Below, in pieces: positions 29,772 through 40,530 of a DNA stretch of 64,000 nt (position 1 is the stretch's first letter; every line of letters begins with the position of its first letter). The position numbers were made by a program, and so were the translations under genes. The stretch lies in the NCBI RefSeq assembly GCF_042186555.1, contig NC_133324.1:219467145-219531144 (forward strand), given 5' to 3'. This DNA comes from Aquarana catesbeiana (Eukaryota; Chordata; Amphibia; Anura; Ranidae). A model generated the notes under the pieces. That model ran no database searches. It saw only the letters and a program-made list of their open reading frames with translations, and had not been told where the DNA came from.

Positions 29772-30336
29772 CTAGGGAAACATGATCTCTGATTCTGTGG
29801 AAAAAGGGACGTTTGGTTTTCCCCACGTAAAAGGCATTGCATTCGCATATCATAATGTAGACTATACCGATGGATTGGCATGTAGCTAAAAAGTTGGGGT
29901 TGTAAAGTCGTCCATTTGGAAGAACGATGTTGCGAGATGCATAGATGTACCTACAAAAGTCACACTTGTGACAAGGTTTAGTTCCCTTATTTTTGGTGGC
30001 AGTTGTGGAAAAGGGGGCATAATGGCTGTGAACAATATGATCCCTAATTGACCGGGATCGTCTGTAGGTGATCTCAGGGTAGTCCTTAAGGTGTTTGGAT
30101 ACCCTGGGATCACCCTTAAGCAAATACCAATGCTTCTGTAGTAAATCACGCATTTGCTGATGTTGGCCAGAGAAGGTTGTAATTAATCTTAGGCCTGGGT
30201 CTGATTTCACAATGGTGCGGCTATGAATGAGTTGGCTACGATCACTCTTTTTGGCTCTGAGGTAAGCTCTTTTGAGGCATTTATTGCTGTAACCACGTGC
30301 CTTAAGGCGTTCCCTCAGGGCTTTGGCTTCGGATTC
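29590..30336 (-). pseudogene. PLE GIY-YIG endonuclease region, left arm
   Basis: The minus frame reads SEAKALRERLKARGYSNKCL, then SGQHQQMRDLLQKHWYLL (the post-RT linker typical of PLEs), TYRRSRSIRDHIV, a zinc-binding KPCHKCDFCRYIYAS, and the GIY-YIG core: GIVYIMICECNAFYVGKTKR with catalytic-type HRIRDH. It is 5'-truncated, with no reverse transcriptase upstream. A 179-bp tandem duplication (29414-29771), not a multiple of three, shifts the frame and ends it at 29590. The authentic end (LNDVLSYKPFL) lies at about 29366. EN-containing PLEs use this domain for target cleavage. Confidence 0.9.
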
Positions 30337-31049
30337 AGAGCCAAAAAGAGTGATCGTAGCCAACTCATTCATAGCCGCACCATTGTGAAATCAGACCCAG
30401 GCCTAAGATTAATTACAACCTTCTCTGGCCAACATCAGCAAATGCGTGATTTACTACAGAAGCATTGGTATTTGCTTAAGGGTGATCCCAGGGTATCCAA
30501 ACACCTTAAGGACTACCCTGAGATCACCTACAGACGATCCCGGTCAATTAGGGATCATATTGTTCACAGCCATTATGCCCCCTTTTCCACAACTGCCACC
30601 AAAAATAAGGGAACTAAACCTTGTCACAAGTGTGACTTTTGTAGGTACATCTATGCATCTCGCAACATCGTTCTTCCAAATGGACGACTTTACAACCCCA
30701 ACTTTTTAGCTACATGCCAATCCATCGGTATAGTCTACATTATGATATGCGAATGCAATGCCTTTTACGTGGGGAAAACCAAACGTCCCTTTTTCCACAG
30801 AATCAGAGATCATGTTTCCCTAGTAAATAAAAAAAGATGGAAACCCCCATCAGTCGACATATGGGATTATGTCATCAGTTTGATGATAGCAAGATGCACT
30901 TCTTCGCCCTGGAGTATGCTCCCCCAAATGAAAGAGGTGGAGATTACGACAGGACTTTATTGCAACGCGAGACTAAATGGATTTTCAGTTTAAATGCTTT
31001 GAAACATCCCGGCCTAAATGATGTTCTCAGTTACAAACCTTTCCTTTAA
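30337..31049 (+). pseudogene. PLE GIY-YIG endonuclease region, right arm
   Basis: It has the same protein order as the left arm from AKKSDRSQLIHSRTIV through the CHKC..C zinc motif and GIVYIMICECNAFYVGKTKR. After VSLVNKK an A-run one base shorter than in the left arm (about 30828-30836) shifts the frame. The remaining METPISRHMGLCHQFDD..VLSYKPFL is readable only in another frame, to 31049. It lacks a start codon and reverse transcriptase. The apparent ATG at 30223 lies in the opposite arm and is an artefact of the palindrome. Confidence 0.9.
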
Positions 31050-31523
31050 ATCTGCTTGCATTTTGCAGCAGGTTTTTTTTTTTTTTTTTTTTTTGTGTAC
31101 ACCCTTTATATCTAAAAAATGTTTTCTAACTCCATCTGTTAGAAATAATAATTTATGGATGTCAAATTTGATGTTACACTGTATATGCGATTCTTATGTA
31201 TTTAATTTCTTTATTATACTTTTTCTCTACCTTATTTGTGCATTATTGGTTGTTTTCTCTCCCCCCCCCCTTCCCCCCCCAGTCCACTACCTCCCCTTTT
31301 TTTCAGCATGTACGGACACCCGGGGCACTCATCAGTTCAGCTCTTAATCAATGTGCTGACTGTTCATTTGCCCCTTTTGACAACCAGCGCTGCCTCGCTC
31401 CTCCTGGCTATTCAGTGCATGAGAACAATATATCTGGCTGTTCTATGTATGTAAACAGCTCACTTTCACATTCTCCCACAGCTTCAGGGCTTCCGTAGCA
31501 CCTACTGTGGGCATCGGACTTTT

Positions 31524-31606
31524 AAAGATGGCCGCGGCTCAGCCAACACTCCCGACGCCGCTTGCGCTGCCTCCCGCACTGAGGCCGGGATGCGTGCGCA
31601 TGCGCA
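31524..31606 (+). promoter_or_regulatory. CpG-rich promoter-like segment of PLE, right arm
   Basis: AAAGATGGCCG (31524-31534) and TGCGCATGCGCA (31595-31606) lie in a locally GC-rich block inside otherwise AT-rich DNA. PLE flanking regions are known to act as promoters; this copy is untested. Confidence 0.4.
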
Positions 31607-32607
31607 GTTGTCCCTCTTCGGTCCGCAGCTTGACGGTGAGTCAGACGCCGTCACGCTGGAGAGATTCAAAAAGCGGTTTCCCCCGCTACCCTCTGTCATT
31701 CCCTCCAGACACTCTGGGCAGACAGACGTCCCTGCATACCTCCCTGCCATTGTTCACAATTAGCTCCATTATTGACAAGTAAGTCTTCATCATTGCTCTT
31801 TGATCTCCCTATGTTTGGCTTTGTTTGATGTGTCCTAAGATGCTTTGAATCATGTATTCGAACCTAGTCTATGTTTTCTTATTATATCTTAGGTTCTCTG
31901 CGCTAGGCTGCAGGCGATCTTTCAGGTTGGACTGCCCTATTTGTGGGTACTCGAACCTTGTATGCTGCCCCCTCCTCGGCTGCTATCCTGCTGCATATTA
32001 AGAACCACTTATCCATACTTTCAGCAATTAGGCTTCTCTTCATCTTTTGGATGTGATCTTTTGATAGTTAAGAATTGATTCTACTTACCATATTGAAGGT
32101 ATTTTATTCAAATCTTTATCCTTTTTACATCACTAATGCCAGCTTACTTATACTCTCAAGTATGCATCAGACCTTATGACATCCCCATACTTGATTTTTC
32201 TTTCTCCTTCCAGAGTTTTTCTTCCACTGCTGCAAAAAATTTTTTTATTTCTCTCTGCATGCTAATCTGTGAGGTGTGGACTGGAGGGCAGAATATTCCA
32301 TTTTGCACAAATTTGCCTTTTAATATACTCTTTCCCCCTTGTTATGGGTAAGATTATCGTAATATTTATGATATGAATAAAAGTGTACACTAACTTTATA
32401 TATAGATTTTTTTTTTGTATTGTTTATATATACATATATTTTACATTATTCACCCTTTCTTTTTACGATACATTTCCCTTTGTTGGGTCTACATTTGTCA
32501 AACTTTTCTAAAATGTAATTTTCAAATTTGTCTTCTGTCTTGACATGATATACTAGCAGACATAAAATTCTTATTGCTGTTTTTTCTACTTTATAGTTGA
32601 TCTATTG

Positions 32608-32662
32608 CCACACTATATCTCCTGAAGAAGCTTAAGAAAGAGAAACATGTAGAGAAAAGTGG
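32608..32662 (+). ncRNA. hammerhead-ribozyme-like motif, PLE right arm
   Basis: This is the mirror copy of the left-arm motif. It differs at the base just before GAAA (A instead of C), which breaks the closing pair of stem II. The CTGAAGA core is at 32622-32628, and the flanking CCAC/GTGG and CTC/GAG pairs are kept. Likely less active than the left copy, if either works. Confidence 0.55.
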
Positions 32663-32871
32663 TATCAACTTCTGTATTTAAATCAATTACTGTATTTTTT
32701 TTTCTGTAAACATACATTAGTGTTCCTCTTTATGTCTGTTTTTTTTTTTTTTTTTAAAAAAGATTGTTAAATAAAAATCTTTTATTTTATCTCTTTCACC
32801 TTATTTCATCCTAGCACCGGTAAAAGTCCCGAGGCCTGTCCCTTGGCCTCAATGTCCCTCTTCTTTATAAA

Positions 32872-32886
32872 TAGTTTCATTTGTAT
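32872..32886. repeat. right 15-bp target-site duplication of Penelope-like insertion
   Basis: TAGTTTCATTTGTAT, identical to 27487-27501 and in the same orientation. Confidence 0.85.
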
Positions 32887-33440
32887 GAAAAAGAGTTACA
32901 GCAGAGGGTGCCCCCCTGCACACTGAATGCTAGGACTTGTTAAAAGAGAAATATGTTTTTTTTTTCCCTATTTATACTTACTTAGGTAGATGCAGCATCG
33001 GTCCGATGTTGTATCTGTTTCCTGCCGCCGCTACAGTGAGAACCGAGCGATCGAACACTGCTGATGGCTCAGTTCTCACAGATCCCCAAGAAGAGAGCTG
33101 CTGACTGTCAATCAGCAGCTCTCCTCTTTGCTCCTCCATAATTATTGGATCGCTGAGCTGTGGAGGGACGAGGAGCAGCCGTCTCAGTCTCTCAGCGGCT
33201 TGCCGCGAGGCTGAGACTGCCATCAGTTCAGGCACTAGCGGATCAAGACTTTATCGTCATGATGAGGCGGTGCCTGGACTGATTCCAGTGACGCCAGCAG
33301 AGAGAAGACTTTCTGACCACTCTCTGCTGAGAACGGGTCACAGGAGTGCAAAACTAATTGCACTCCTGTGAGTCATAGAAGAAGTACAGCCAAACAAGCT
33401 CAGGCTGGACTTCTTTAAGGAACTGACAACATACTGTAAG
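32887..33440. repeat. dispersed repeat shared with 56640-57010; no gene
   Basis: GATGCAGCATCGGTCCGATG and surrounding phrases (AGAACCGAGCGATC, CTGCTGACTGTCAATCAGCAGC hairpin) match, inverted, the ATCAGACCGATGCTGCAGCAT region near 56925-56945. No frame of interest. Confidence 0.5.
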
Positions 33441-34010
33441 TCAGGGGGTCGACAACCTGTCAATCGCGATCTACTCATCGACCCCGGGCAGCCGGCGAGT
33501 AAATCGTGAACATATCCCTGCTTTATCGATCCTTCCTCTGCCTATCTCATCTTCACTGTAGAATGGAGAACGGGACGCAGCACAGTACTAGACAGTGGGC
33601 AAGAGTGGGAGCTGCCTCAGTTAACCAGCTAGTGATTGGTTGCTATTATAGCGGACGGTTCTAGCAACAAATCACCAGCTTGTTATTCTTGCTGCCACCC
33701 TTAATCCAATACTATACTGCCCCCTGCTCTCCATTCTGCTGTACACCGGCTGTGAGGTAGGAGAGTGCTACTTAGACACTGTGGTGTGTTTGTGGAAGGG
33801 GCAAAAAACGCTGCTGGGGGGGGAGCAGACACTCCAATGGGGGGGGTGATGTGAAGGGGGGTAGAGGACTCTATTGTGTAGTGGGGGCAGAGGACACTAC
33901 TGTGTGTAGTGCAGAATACATTACTGTGGGGGGGAAGATGTGAAGGGGCAGAGGACACTACTCACTATTGTGGGGGTGATGTGAAGGGGGCAGAGGACAC
34001 TCCTGTATTC
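33441..34010. repeat. hAT-like end plus GAGGACACTACTGTG minisatellite
   Basis: CAGGGGGTCGACAACCTG..CGCGATCTAC at 33443-33475 resembles the ends of hAT-type repeats, but no partner end was found. From about 33835 to 34010, degenerate units of GGGGGTGATGTGAAGGGGG and AGAGGACACTACTGTG repeat at roughly 40-55 bp spacing. Confidence 0.5.
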
Positions 34011-34822
34011 TTCATGCTGTATTTTTATTGGGGGTTTTATCGTTTTTTGTTTTTTTTTAAAGGGTGCTGCCCCTTCCCAGGTCCTCTTTACAATGCTAAA
34101 ATTACGGTGCTGTGGCGGTTACAATTCTCAGCTCTAACTTTACAGAAAAGAAAAGCCCTTGTTTTATCCTCACTAAATGCAACATATTCTATGAATGGAT
34201 GAGGGGGTCCTGCCATTCATCCGCCTCTCCCCCATTTACAGAACATGCTTTATACTGTGATAACAAAACAGGGGCTTTGCTGAATGGAGGAGAGGATGGA
34301 AATGGGTGGGTGGACCTCTTCAATGTTCTTCAGTGTTAAACCTAAGAAGGTTAACATTTGCAGAGCCAGAAGTTCAATGCTGTGAAGAGCACCTGAGGTT
34401 GCTGCAGGGAACATTTCTACACTAATTAGCAATTAGCAGGACATGGGATGCACTTCATTAGAGGCAAGTAATGTTACTGAACCTATATCCCAGAATAATT
34501 TTTTTTTAAATGAACTAAACTTCAGCTTTAAAGCGGTATTAAACCCAAAACCAAAAATCGAATATATTGCAGCCTACCACGCATTAGACGTTTTCTTTTT
34601 AAGGCTTTTTTCCCCTCAGTTTTCACCTGGTGATCTCTCCAGTGACACACCTCCTGTATTAGAGTGCCCCCACTCTGGATGAAGGTGCAATAGAGAAACC
34701 TTTAGACAGCAGCATTGTCAGCCTGGCGGGAGGGAAGTGTTAGATGTACTAGCAGATTTATATACACTTAAAACAACAGACTTACTGGCTGGATCACCAG
34801 GTAAAAATAAAATAAAGAAAGC
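34011..34822. other. no gene seen; dispersed repeat pieces
   Basis: Phrases such as TTTAAAGCGGTATTAAACCC (about 34527) mark a decayed dispersed repeat. Nothing coding is supported. Confidence 0.4.
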
Positions 34823-35844
34823 TTAACCACTTGCCGACCGCCTCACGCAGATATACTGCGGCAGAATGGCACGGGCAGGCAGAATCATGCACCTGTACGT
34901 GATCTACCTCCAACGGGCGGGGGGTCCGATCGGACCCCCCTCCCGGTGCCCGAGGCGGTCGGCGTTTGTCCCCCGGCGATCGGAGGTGAGGGGGAGGCCA
35001 TCCATTCGTGGCCCCCCCCCTCGCGATCGCTCCCAGTCAATGGGATCATTTCTCTGCTGCTGTATGCCTCCTTTAGGTCTAGGGTACCCCCCTAACCCCC
35101 CCTAATAAAGTTTTAACCCCTTGATCACCCCCCGTCACCAGTGCCACTAAGCGATCATTTTTCTGATCGCTATATTAGTGTCACTGGTGACGCTAGTTAG
35201 GGAGGTAAATATTTAGGTTCGCCGTCAGCATTTTATCGCGTCAGGGACCCCCATATACTACCTAATAAATGTTTTAACCCCTTGATTGCCCCCTAGTTAA
35301 CCCTTTCACCACTGATCACCGTATAACTGTTGCGGGTTACGCTGGTTAGTTCGTTTATTTTTTATAGTGTCAGGGCACCCGCCATTTATTACCTAATAAA
35401 GGTTTAGTCCCCTGATCACCCGGCGGTGATATGCGTCGCCCCAGGCAGCGTCAGATTAGCGCCAGTACCGCTAACACCCACGCACGCAGCATACACCTCC
35501 CTTAGTGTTATAGTATCTGAACGGATCAATATCTGATTCGATCAGATCTATACTAGTGTCCCCAGCAGTTTAGCGTTCCCAAGATACCTGCTAGCACTTG
35601 TGTTTTGCCCCTCCGCCCGGCCCAGCCCAGCCCACCCAAGTGCAGTATCGATCGATCACTGTCACTTACAAAACACTAAACGCATAACTGCAGCGTTCGC
35701 AGAGTCAGGCCTGATCCCTGCGATCGCTAACAGGTTTTTTTTGGTAGCGTTTTGGTGAACTGGCAAGCACCAGCGGCCTAGTACACCCCGGTTGTAGTCA
35801 AACCAGCACTGCAGTAAGACTTGGTGACGTGGCAAGTCCCATAA

Positions 35845-36216
35845 GTGCAGTTCAAGCTGGTGAGGTGGCAAGCACAAGTAGTGTCCCGCTGCCACCAAGA
35901 AGACAAACACAGGCCCGTCATGCCCATAGTGCCCTTCCTGCTGCATTCGCCACTCCTAATTGGGAACCCACCACTTCTGCAGCACCCATACTTCCCCCAT
36001 TCACATCCGCAACAAAATGCAGTCGGCTGCATGAGAGGCATTTTTATGTCCTCCCGAGTACCCCTACCCAACGAACCCCCCCAAAAAAGATGTTGTGTCT
36101 GCAGCAAGCGCGGATATAGGCGTGACACCTGCTATTATTGTCCCTCCTGTCCTGATAATCCTGGTCTTTGCATTGGTGAATGTTTTGAACGCTACCATTC
36201 ACTAGTTGAGTATTAG
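35845..36216 (+). pseudogene. piggyBac transposase remnant: C-terminal cysteine-rich domain
   Basis: The frame ends RCCVCSKRGYRRDTCYYCPS then CPDNPGLCIGECFERYHSLV and a stop at 36214-36216. The C-x2-C..C-x2-C..C..C-F-x2-YH pattern is the cysteine-rich DNA-binding tail of piggyBac-family transposases. Just upstream (about 36015-36075), RLHERHF..LPSTPTQ occurs in the neighbouring frame, so a shift has occurred. Farther upstream (35829-36010) lies a Ser/Pro/Thr-rich stretch (VASTSSVPLPPRRQTQ) that could be the disordered N-terminal part. The catalytic aspartate region is missing between them. Confidence 0.8.
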
Positions 36217-37559
36217 TGTAGGGTACAGCATTGCACAGACTAGGCGCACTTTCACAGGGTCTCCCAAGATGCCATCGCATTTTGAGAGACCTGAACCTGG
36301 AACCGGTTACAGTTATAATAGTTACAGTTACAAAAAAAAGTGTAAAAAAAAAAAAACACAAAAAAATATATAAAATAAAAAAAAAATAGTTGTCGTTTCA
36401 TTGTTCTCTCTCTCTCTATTCTCTCTCTATTGTTCTGCTCTTTTTTACTGTATTCTATTCTGCAATGTTTTATTGTTATTATGTTTTATCATGTTTGTTT
36501 TTCAGATATGCAATTTTTTATACTTTACCGTTTACTGTGTTTTATTGTTAACCATTTTTTTGTCTTCAGGTACGCCACTTTGAGTGGTTATACCAGAATG
36601 ATGCCTGCAGGTTTAGGTATCATCTTGTATCATTCTTTTCAGCCAGCGGTCGGCTTTCATGTAAAAGCAATCCTAGCAGCTAATTAGCCTCTAGACTGCC
36701 TTTACAAGCAGTGGGAGGGAATGTCCCCCCCCCCCCACCGTCTTCCGTGTTTTTCTCTGGCTCTCCTGTTTCAACAGGGAACCTGAGAATGCAGCCGGTG
36801 ATTCAGCCAGCTGACCATAGAGCTGATCAGAGACCAGAGTGGCTCCAAACATCTCTATGGCCTAAGAAACCGGAAGCTACGAGCATTTCATGACTTAGAT
36901 TTCGCCGGATGTGAACAGCGCCATTGGGAAATTGGGAAAGCATTTTATCACACCGATCTTGGTGTGGTCAGATGCTTTGAGGGAAGAGGAGAGATCTAGG
37001 GTCTAATAGACCCCAATTTTTTCAAAAAAGAGTACCTGTCACTATCTATTGCTATCATAGGGGATATTTACTTTCCCTGAGATAACAATAAAAATGATTA
37101 AAAAAAAAACCATGAAAGGAACAGTTTAAAAATAAGATAAAAAAGCAAAAAAATGATAAAGGAAAAAAAAAAAAAAGCACCCCTGTCCCCCCCTGCTCTC
37201 GCGCTAAGGTGAACGCAAGCGTTGGTCTGGCGTCAAATGTAAACAGCAATTGCACCATGCATGTGAGGTATCACCGCGAAGGTCAGATCGAGGGTAGTAA
37301 TTTTAGCAGTAGACCTCCTCTGTAAATCTAAAGTGGTAACCTGTAAAGGCTTTTAAAAATGTATTTTGTTGCCACTGCACGTTTGTGCGCAATTTTAAAG
37401 CATGTCATGTTTGGTATTCATGTACTCGGCCTAAGATCATCTTTTTTATTCCATCAAACATTTGGGCAATATAGTGTGTTTTAGTGCATTAAAATTTTAA
37501 AAAGTGTGTTTTTTCCCCAAAAAATGCGTTTGGAAAATCGCTGCGCAAATAATGTGTGA

Positions 37560-38960
37560 AAAAAAAAATGAAACACCCACCATTTTAATCTGTAGGGCAT
37601 TTGCTTTAAAAAAATATATAATGTTTGGGGGTTCAAAGTAGTCCATGGAATATTTTATATTGTGACACAAGTTGCGGGAAAGAGACAAATTTTTTTTTTG
37701 CACAAAGTTGTCACTAAATGATATATTGCTCAAACAAGCCACGGGAATATGTGAAATTACACCCCAAAATACATTCTGTTGCTTCTCCTGAGTACGGGGA
37801 TACCACATGTGTGAGACTTTTTGGGAGCCTAGCCGCGCACGGGACCCCGAAATTCAAGCACCGCCTTCAGGCTTTCTAAGGGCGTACATTTTTTATTTCA
37901 CTCTTCACTGCCTATCACAGTTTCGGAGGCAATGGAATACCCAGGTGGCACAAACCCCCCCCCCCCCAAATGACCCTATTTTGGAAAGTAGACACCCCAA
38001 ACTATTTGCTGAGAGGTTTTTTGCAGACCTCACTTTTTGTCACAATGTTTTGAAAATTGAAAAAAGAAAAAAAAATGTTTTTTTCTTGTCTTTCTTCATT
38101 TTCAAAAACAAATGAGAGCTGCAAAATACTCAACATGCCTCTCAGCAAATAGCTTGGGGTGTCTACTTTCCAAAATGGGGTAATTTGGGGGGGGTGTGCC
38201 ACCTGGGCATTCCATGGCCCCCGAAACTGTGATAGGCAATGAAGAGTGAAATCAAAAATTTACACCCTTAGAAATCCTGAAGGCGGTGCTTGGTTTTCGG
38301 GGCCCCGTACGCGGCTAGGCTCCCAAAAAGTCCCACACATGTGGTATCCCCGTACTCAGGAGAAGCAGCTAAATGTATTTTGGGGTGCAATTCCACATAT
38401 GCCCATGGCCTGTGTGAGCAATATATCATTTAGTGACAACTTTGTGTAAAAAAAAAAAATAAAAATTTGTCACATTCCCGCAACTTGTGTCAAAATATAA
38501 AATATTCCATGGACTCAACATGCCTCTCAGCAAATAGCTTGGGGTGTCTACTTTCCAAAATGGGGTCGTTTGGGGGGGGTTTGTGGCATCTGGGCATTTT
38601 ATGGCCTTCAAAACTGTGATAGGTAGTGAGGAGTGAAATCAAAAATTTACGCCCTTAGAAATCCTGAAGGCGGTGATTGGTTTTTGGGACCCCGTACGCG
38701 GCTAGGCTCCCAAAAAGTGCCACGCATGTGGTATCCCCATACTCAGGAGAAGCAGCTGAATGTATTTTGGGGTGCAATTCCACATATGCCCATGGCCTGT
38801 GTGAGCAATATATCATTTAGTGACAACTTTTTGTAATTTTTTATTTTTTTTTGTCATTCAATCACTTGGGACAAAAAAAATAAATATTCAATGGGCTCAA
38901 CATGCCTCTCAGCAATTTCCTTGGGGTGTCTACTTTCCAAAATTGGGTCATTTGGGGGGG
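37560..38960. repeat. foldback plus tandem ~387-bp units inside the piggyBac-type element
   Basis: TTGGGGTGTCTACTTTCCAA recurs at about 38154, 38540 and 38922, and inverted at about 37980. GGTATCCCC.TACTCAGGAG and CCTGAAGGCGGTG recur with the same spacing. The left half (37690-38060) is inverted relative to 38100-38440, giving a palindrome centred near 38075. A diverged copy lies at 11630-11930. Confidence 0.85.
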
Positions 38961-39443
38961 GGGGGGGGGTCTGTACTGCCCTGCCATTTTAGCACCTCAA
39001 GAAATGACATAGGCAGTCATAAACTAAAAGCTGTGTAAACTACAGAAAATGTGCCCTAGTTTGTAGACGCTATAACTTTTGCGCAAACCAATAAATATAT
39101 GCTTATTGACATTTTTTTTACCAAAGACATGTGGCCGAATACATTTTGGCCTAAATGTATGACTAAAATTGCGTTTATTGGATTTTTTTTATAACAAAAA
39201 GTAGAAGTCATTTTTTTCAAAATTTTCGGTCTTTTTCCGTTTATAGCACAAAAAATAAAAACTGCAGAGGTGATCAAATAACATCAAAAGAAAGCACTAT
39301 TTGTGGGAAGAAAAGGACGCAAATTTCATTTGGGTACAGCATTGCATGACCGCGCAATTAGCAGTTAAAGCGACGCATTGCCAAATTGTAAAAAGTGCTC
39401 TGGTCAGGAAGGGGGTAAATCCTTACGGGGCTGAAGTGGTTAA

Positions 39444-40047
39444 AAAAAGAATATTAATGCAGACATCACATCTACGAATTAGTAAACTGCAATATAATTA
39501 ATGTTTGTGATTATTGCAGTGTTGTTCTTACTCCATACTCCTCTTGCAAGCCAATGCAGTGCAAGATGAAAGGACCAAGGATGGTCTTTTCATACTACGT
39601 CCAAGGTAATAAACTGCAGATAATCGTTAAATCTAAAGTATTAGGTCTATCTTTTTGCATAGTTACATTCATGGAAGTTGAAAATCACTGAAGTAGCCAC
39701 TGCTGCTATAGTGATCACTGCTAGCTTCTGGATTTCGTGCCGAGCGGCTGTCCTGTTGCAGAGTGAACATAGTGAGGTGCTTACTCAGCATGGGCCCCTT
39801 ATACAGAATGTCTTGCATTTTTCTCAATAAGTGCACAGAGTTCTCTGAATGGATGAAATGGAGATTCATTGAGAAAATACTTATTATTCTCTGAATGGCG
39901 TCCATGCCAATCAACCGCCCCCCCTGCATTAGCAGTGTAGCAGGGCACCTGCTTGGTGTGGGACCCGGAAGCTAGTGGTGATCACTGTTGTAGTGGTGCC
40001 TACTACAGCAGGGCCCCTTTAATAGCATCATGGGCCCCTGGGCAAAG
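39444..40047. other. no gene seen
   Basis: No recognised coding region or element end. GAAGCTAGTGGTGATCACTG-like phrases recur inverted (39710-39735 against 39968-39990), suggesting a small decayed inverted repeat. Confidence 0.4.
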
Positions 40048-40049
40048 TA

Positions 40050-40528
40050 CAGTGGAACCTTGGATTATGAGCATAATCCGTTCCAGGAGAATACTTTTAA
40101 TCCAGAGCACTTGCATATCAAAGCGAGTTTCCCCATAGAACTCAATGGAAACAAAGATAATTAGTTCTGCATTGACTTCTTTTGCATGCAACACCGCATG
40201 TGGCCAGAGGTGGGGGGGCGCTGGAGAGCCTCAGAAATACTCGGGGACAGCTCGGCTGAACTCAGAAACCCTCAGAAACCCTCGGGAATGGAGTATTTCT
40301 GAGTATTTCCGAGTGGTTCAGAATATTTCTGAACGGCTCTGGAACCGTTCCGAGTGTCACCGGAGAGACTGCACCCCTGGTCAAATGCGGTACTGCGCAG
40401 CACATTAGCTTGAATTCTGCTCATTTTGCGAGACAACACTCGCAAACCGAGTCAGGATTTTTAAAAAAAGTTGCTCATCTTTCAAAACGCTCGTTAACCG
40501 CGTTACTCATTAAACCAAGGTTCCACTG
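40050..40528. mobile_element. TA-flanked MITE with CAGTGGAACCTTGG ends (479 bp)
   Basis: The left CAGTGGAACCTTGGATTA and the reverse complement of the right end (CAGTGGAACCTTGGTTTAA) match. TA flanks both (40048-40049, 40529-40530), supporting a Tc1/mariner-type origin. The interior includes short repeated CGGAGTATTTCTGA-like units (40265-40335). No transposase. Confidence 0.8.
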
Positions 40529-40530
40529 TA

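Larger units (their letters stand above)
27502..32871. mobile_element. Penelope-like element (PLE), head-to-head inverted dimer
   Basis: The left arm (about 27554-30259) is the reverse complement of the right arm (about 30337-32871), at roughly 98% identity where I compared them. A 77-bp unique spacer lies at 30260-30336. Each arm encodes the C-terminal PLE region with a GIY-YIG endonuclease, followed by about 1.8 kb of noncoding 3' sequence with a CpG-rich promoter-like part and a hammerhead-like motif. The whole dimer sits between one pair of 15-bp TSDs, so it looks like a single insertion event. Reverse-transcriptase domains are missing from both arms. Confidence 0.9.
34823..39443 (+). mobile_element. 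4.6-kb piggyBac-type element with transposase remnant
   Basis: TTAA at both borders (34823-34826, 39440-39443). The left tip is TTAACCACTTGCCGACC and the right tip GGGGCTGAAGTGGTTAA, as in the 0.96-kb element at 2101. The interior has a transposase C-terminal remnant (36075-36213), an AT/CT-rich spacer, and a palindromic plus tandem block of about 387-bp units (37560-38960). The central catalytic part of the transposase is absent. It may be a deleted autonomous element that also gained internal repeats. Confidence 0.8.

Noticed and set aside
30223..30336. ATG at 30223 as a start for the right-arm PLE protein
   Set aside because: This stretch is antisense sequence of the left arm; the shared peptide in both directions arises from the palindrome.
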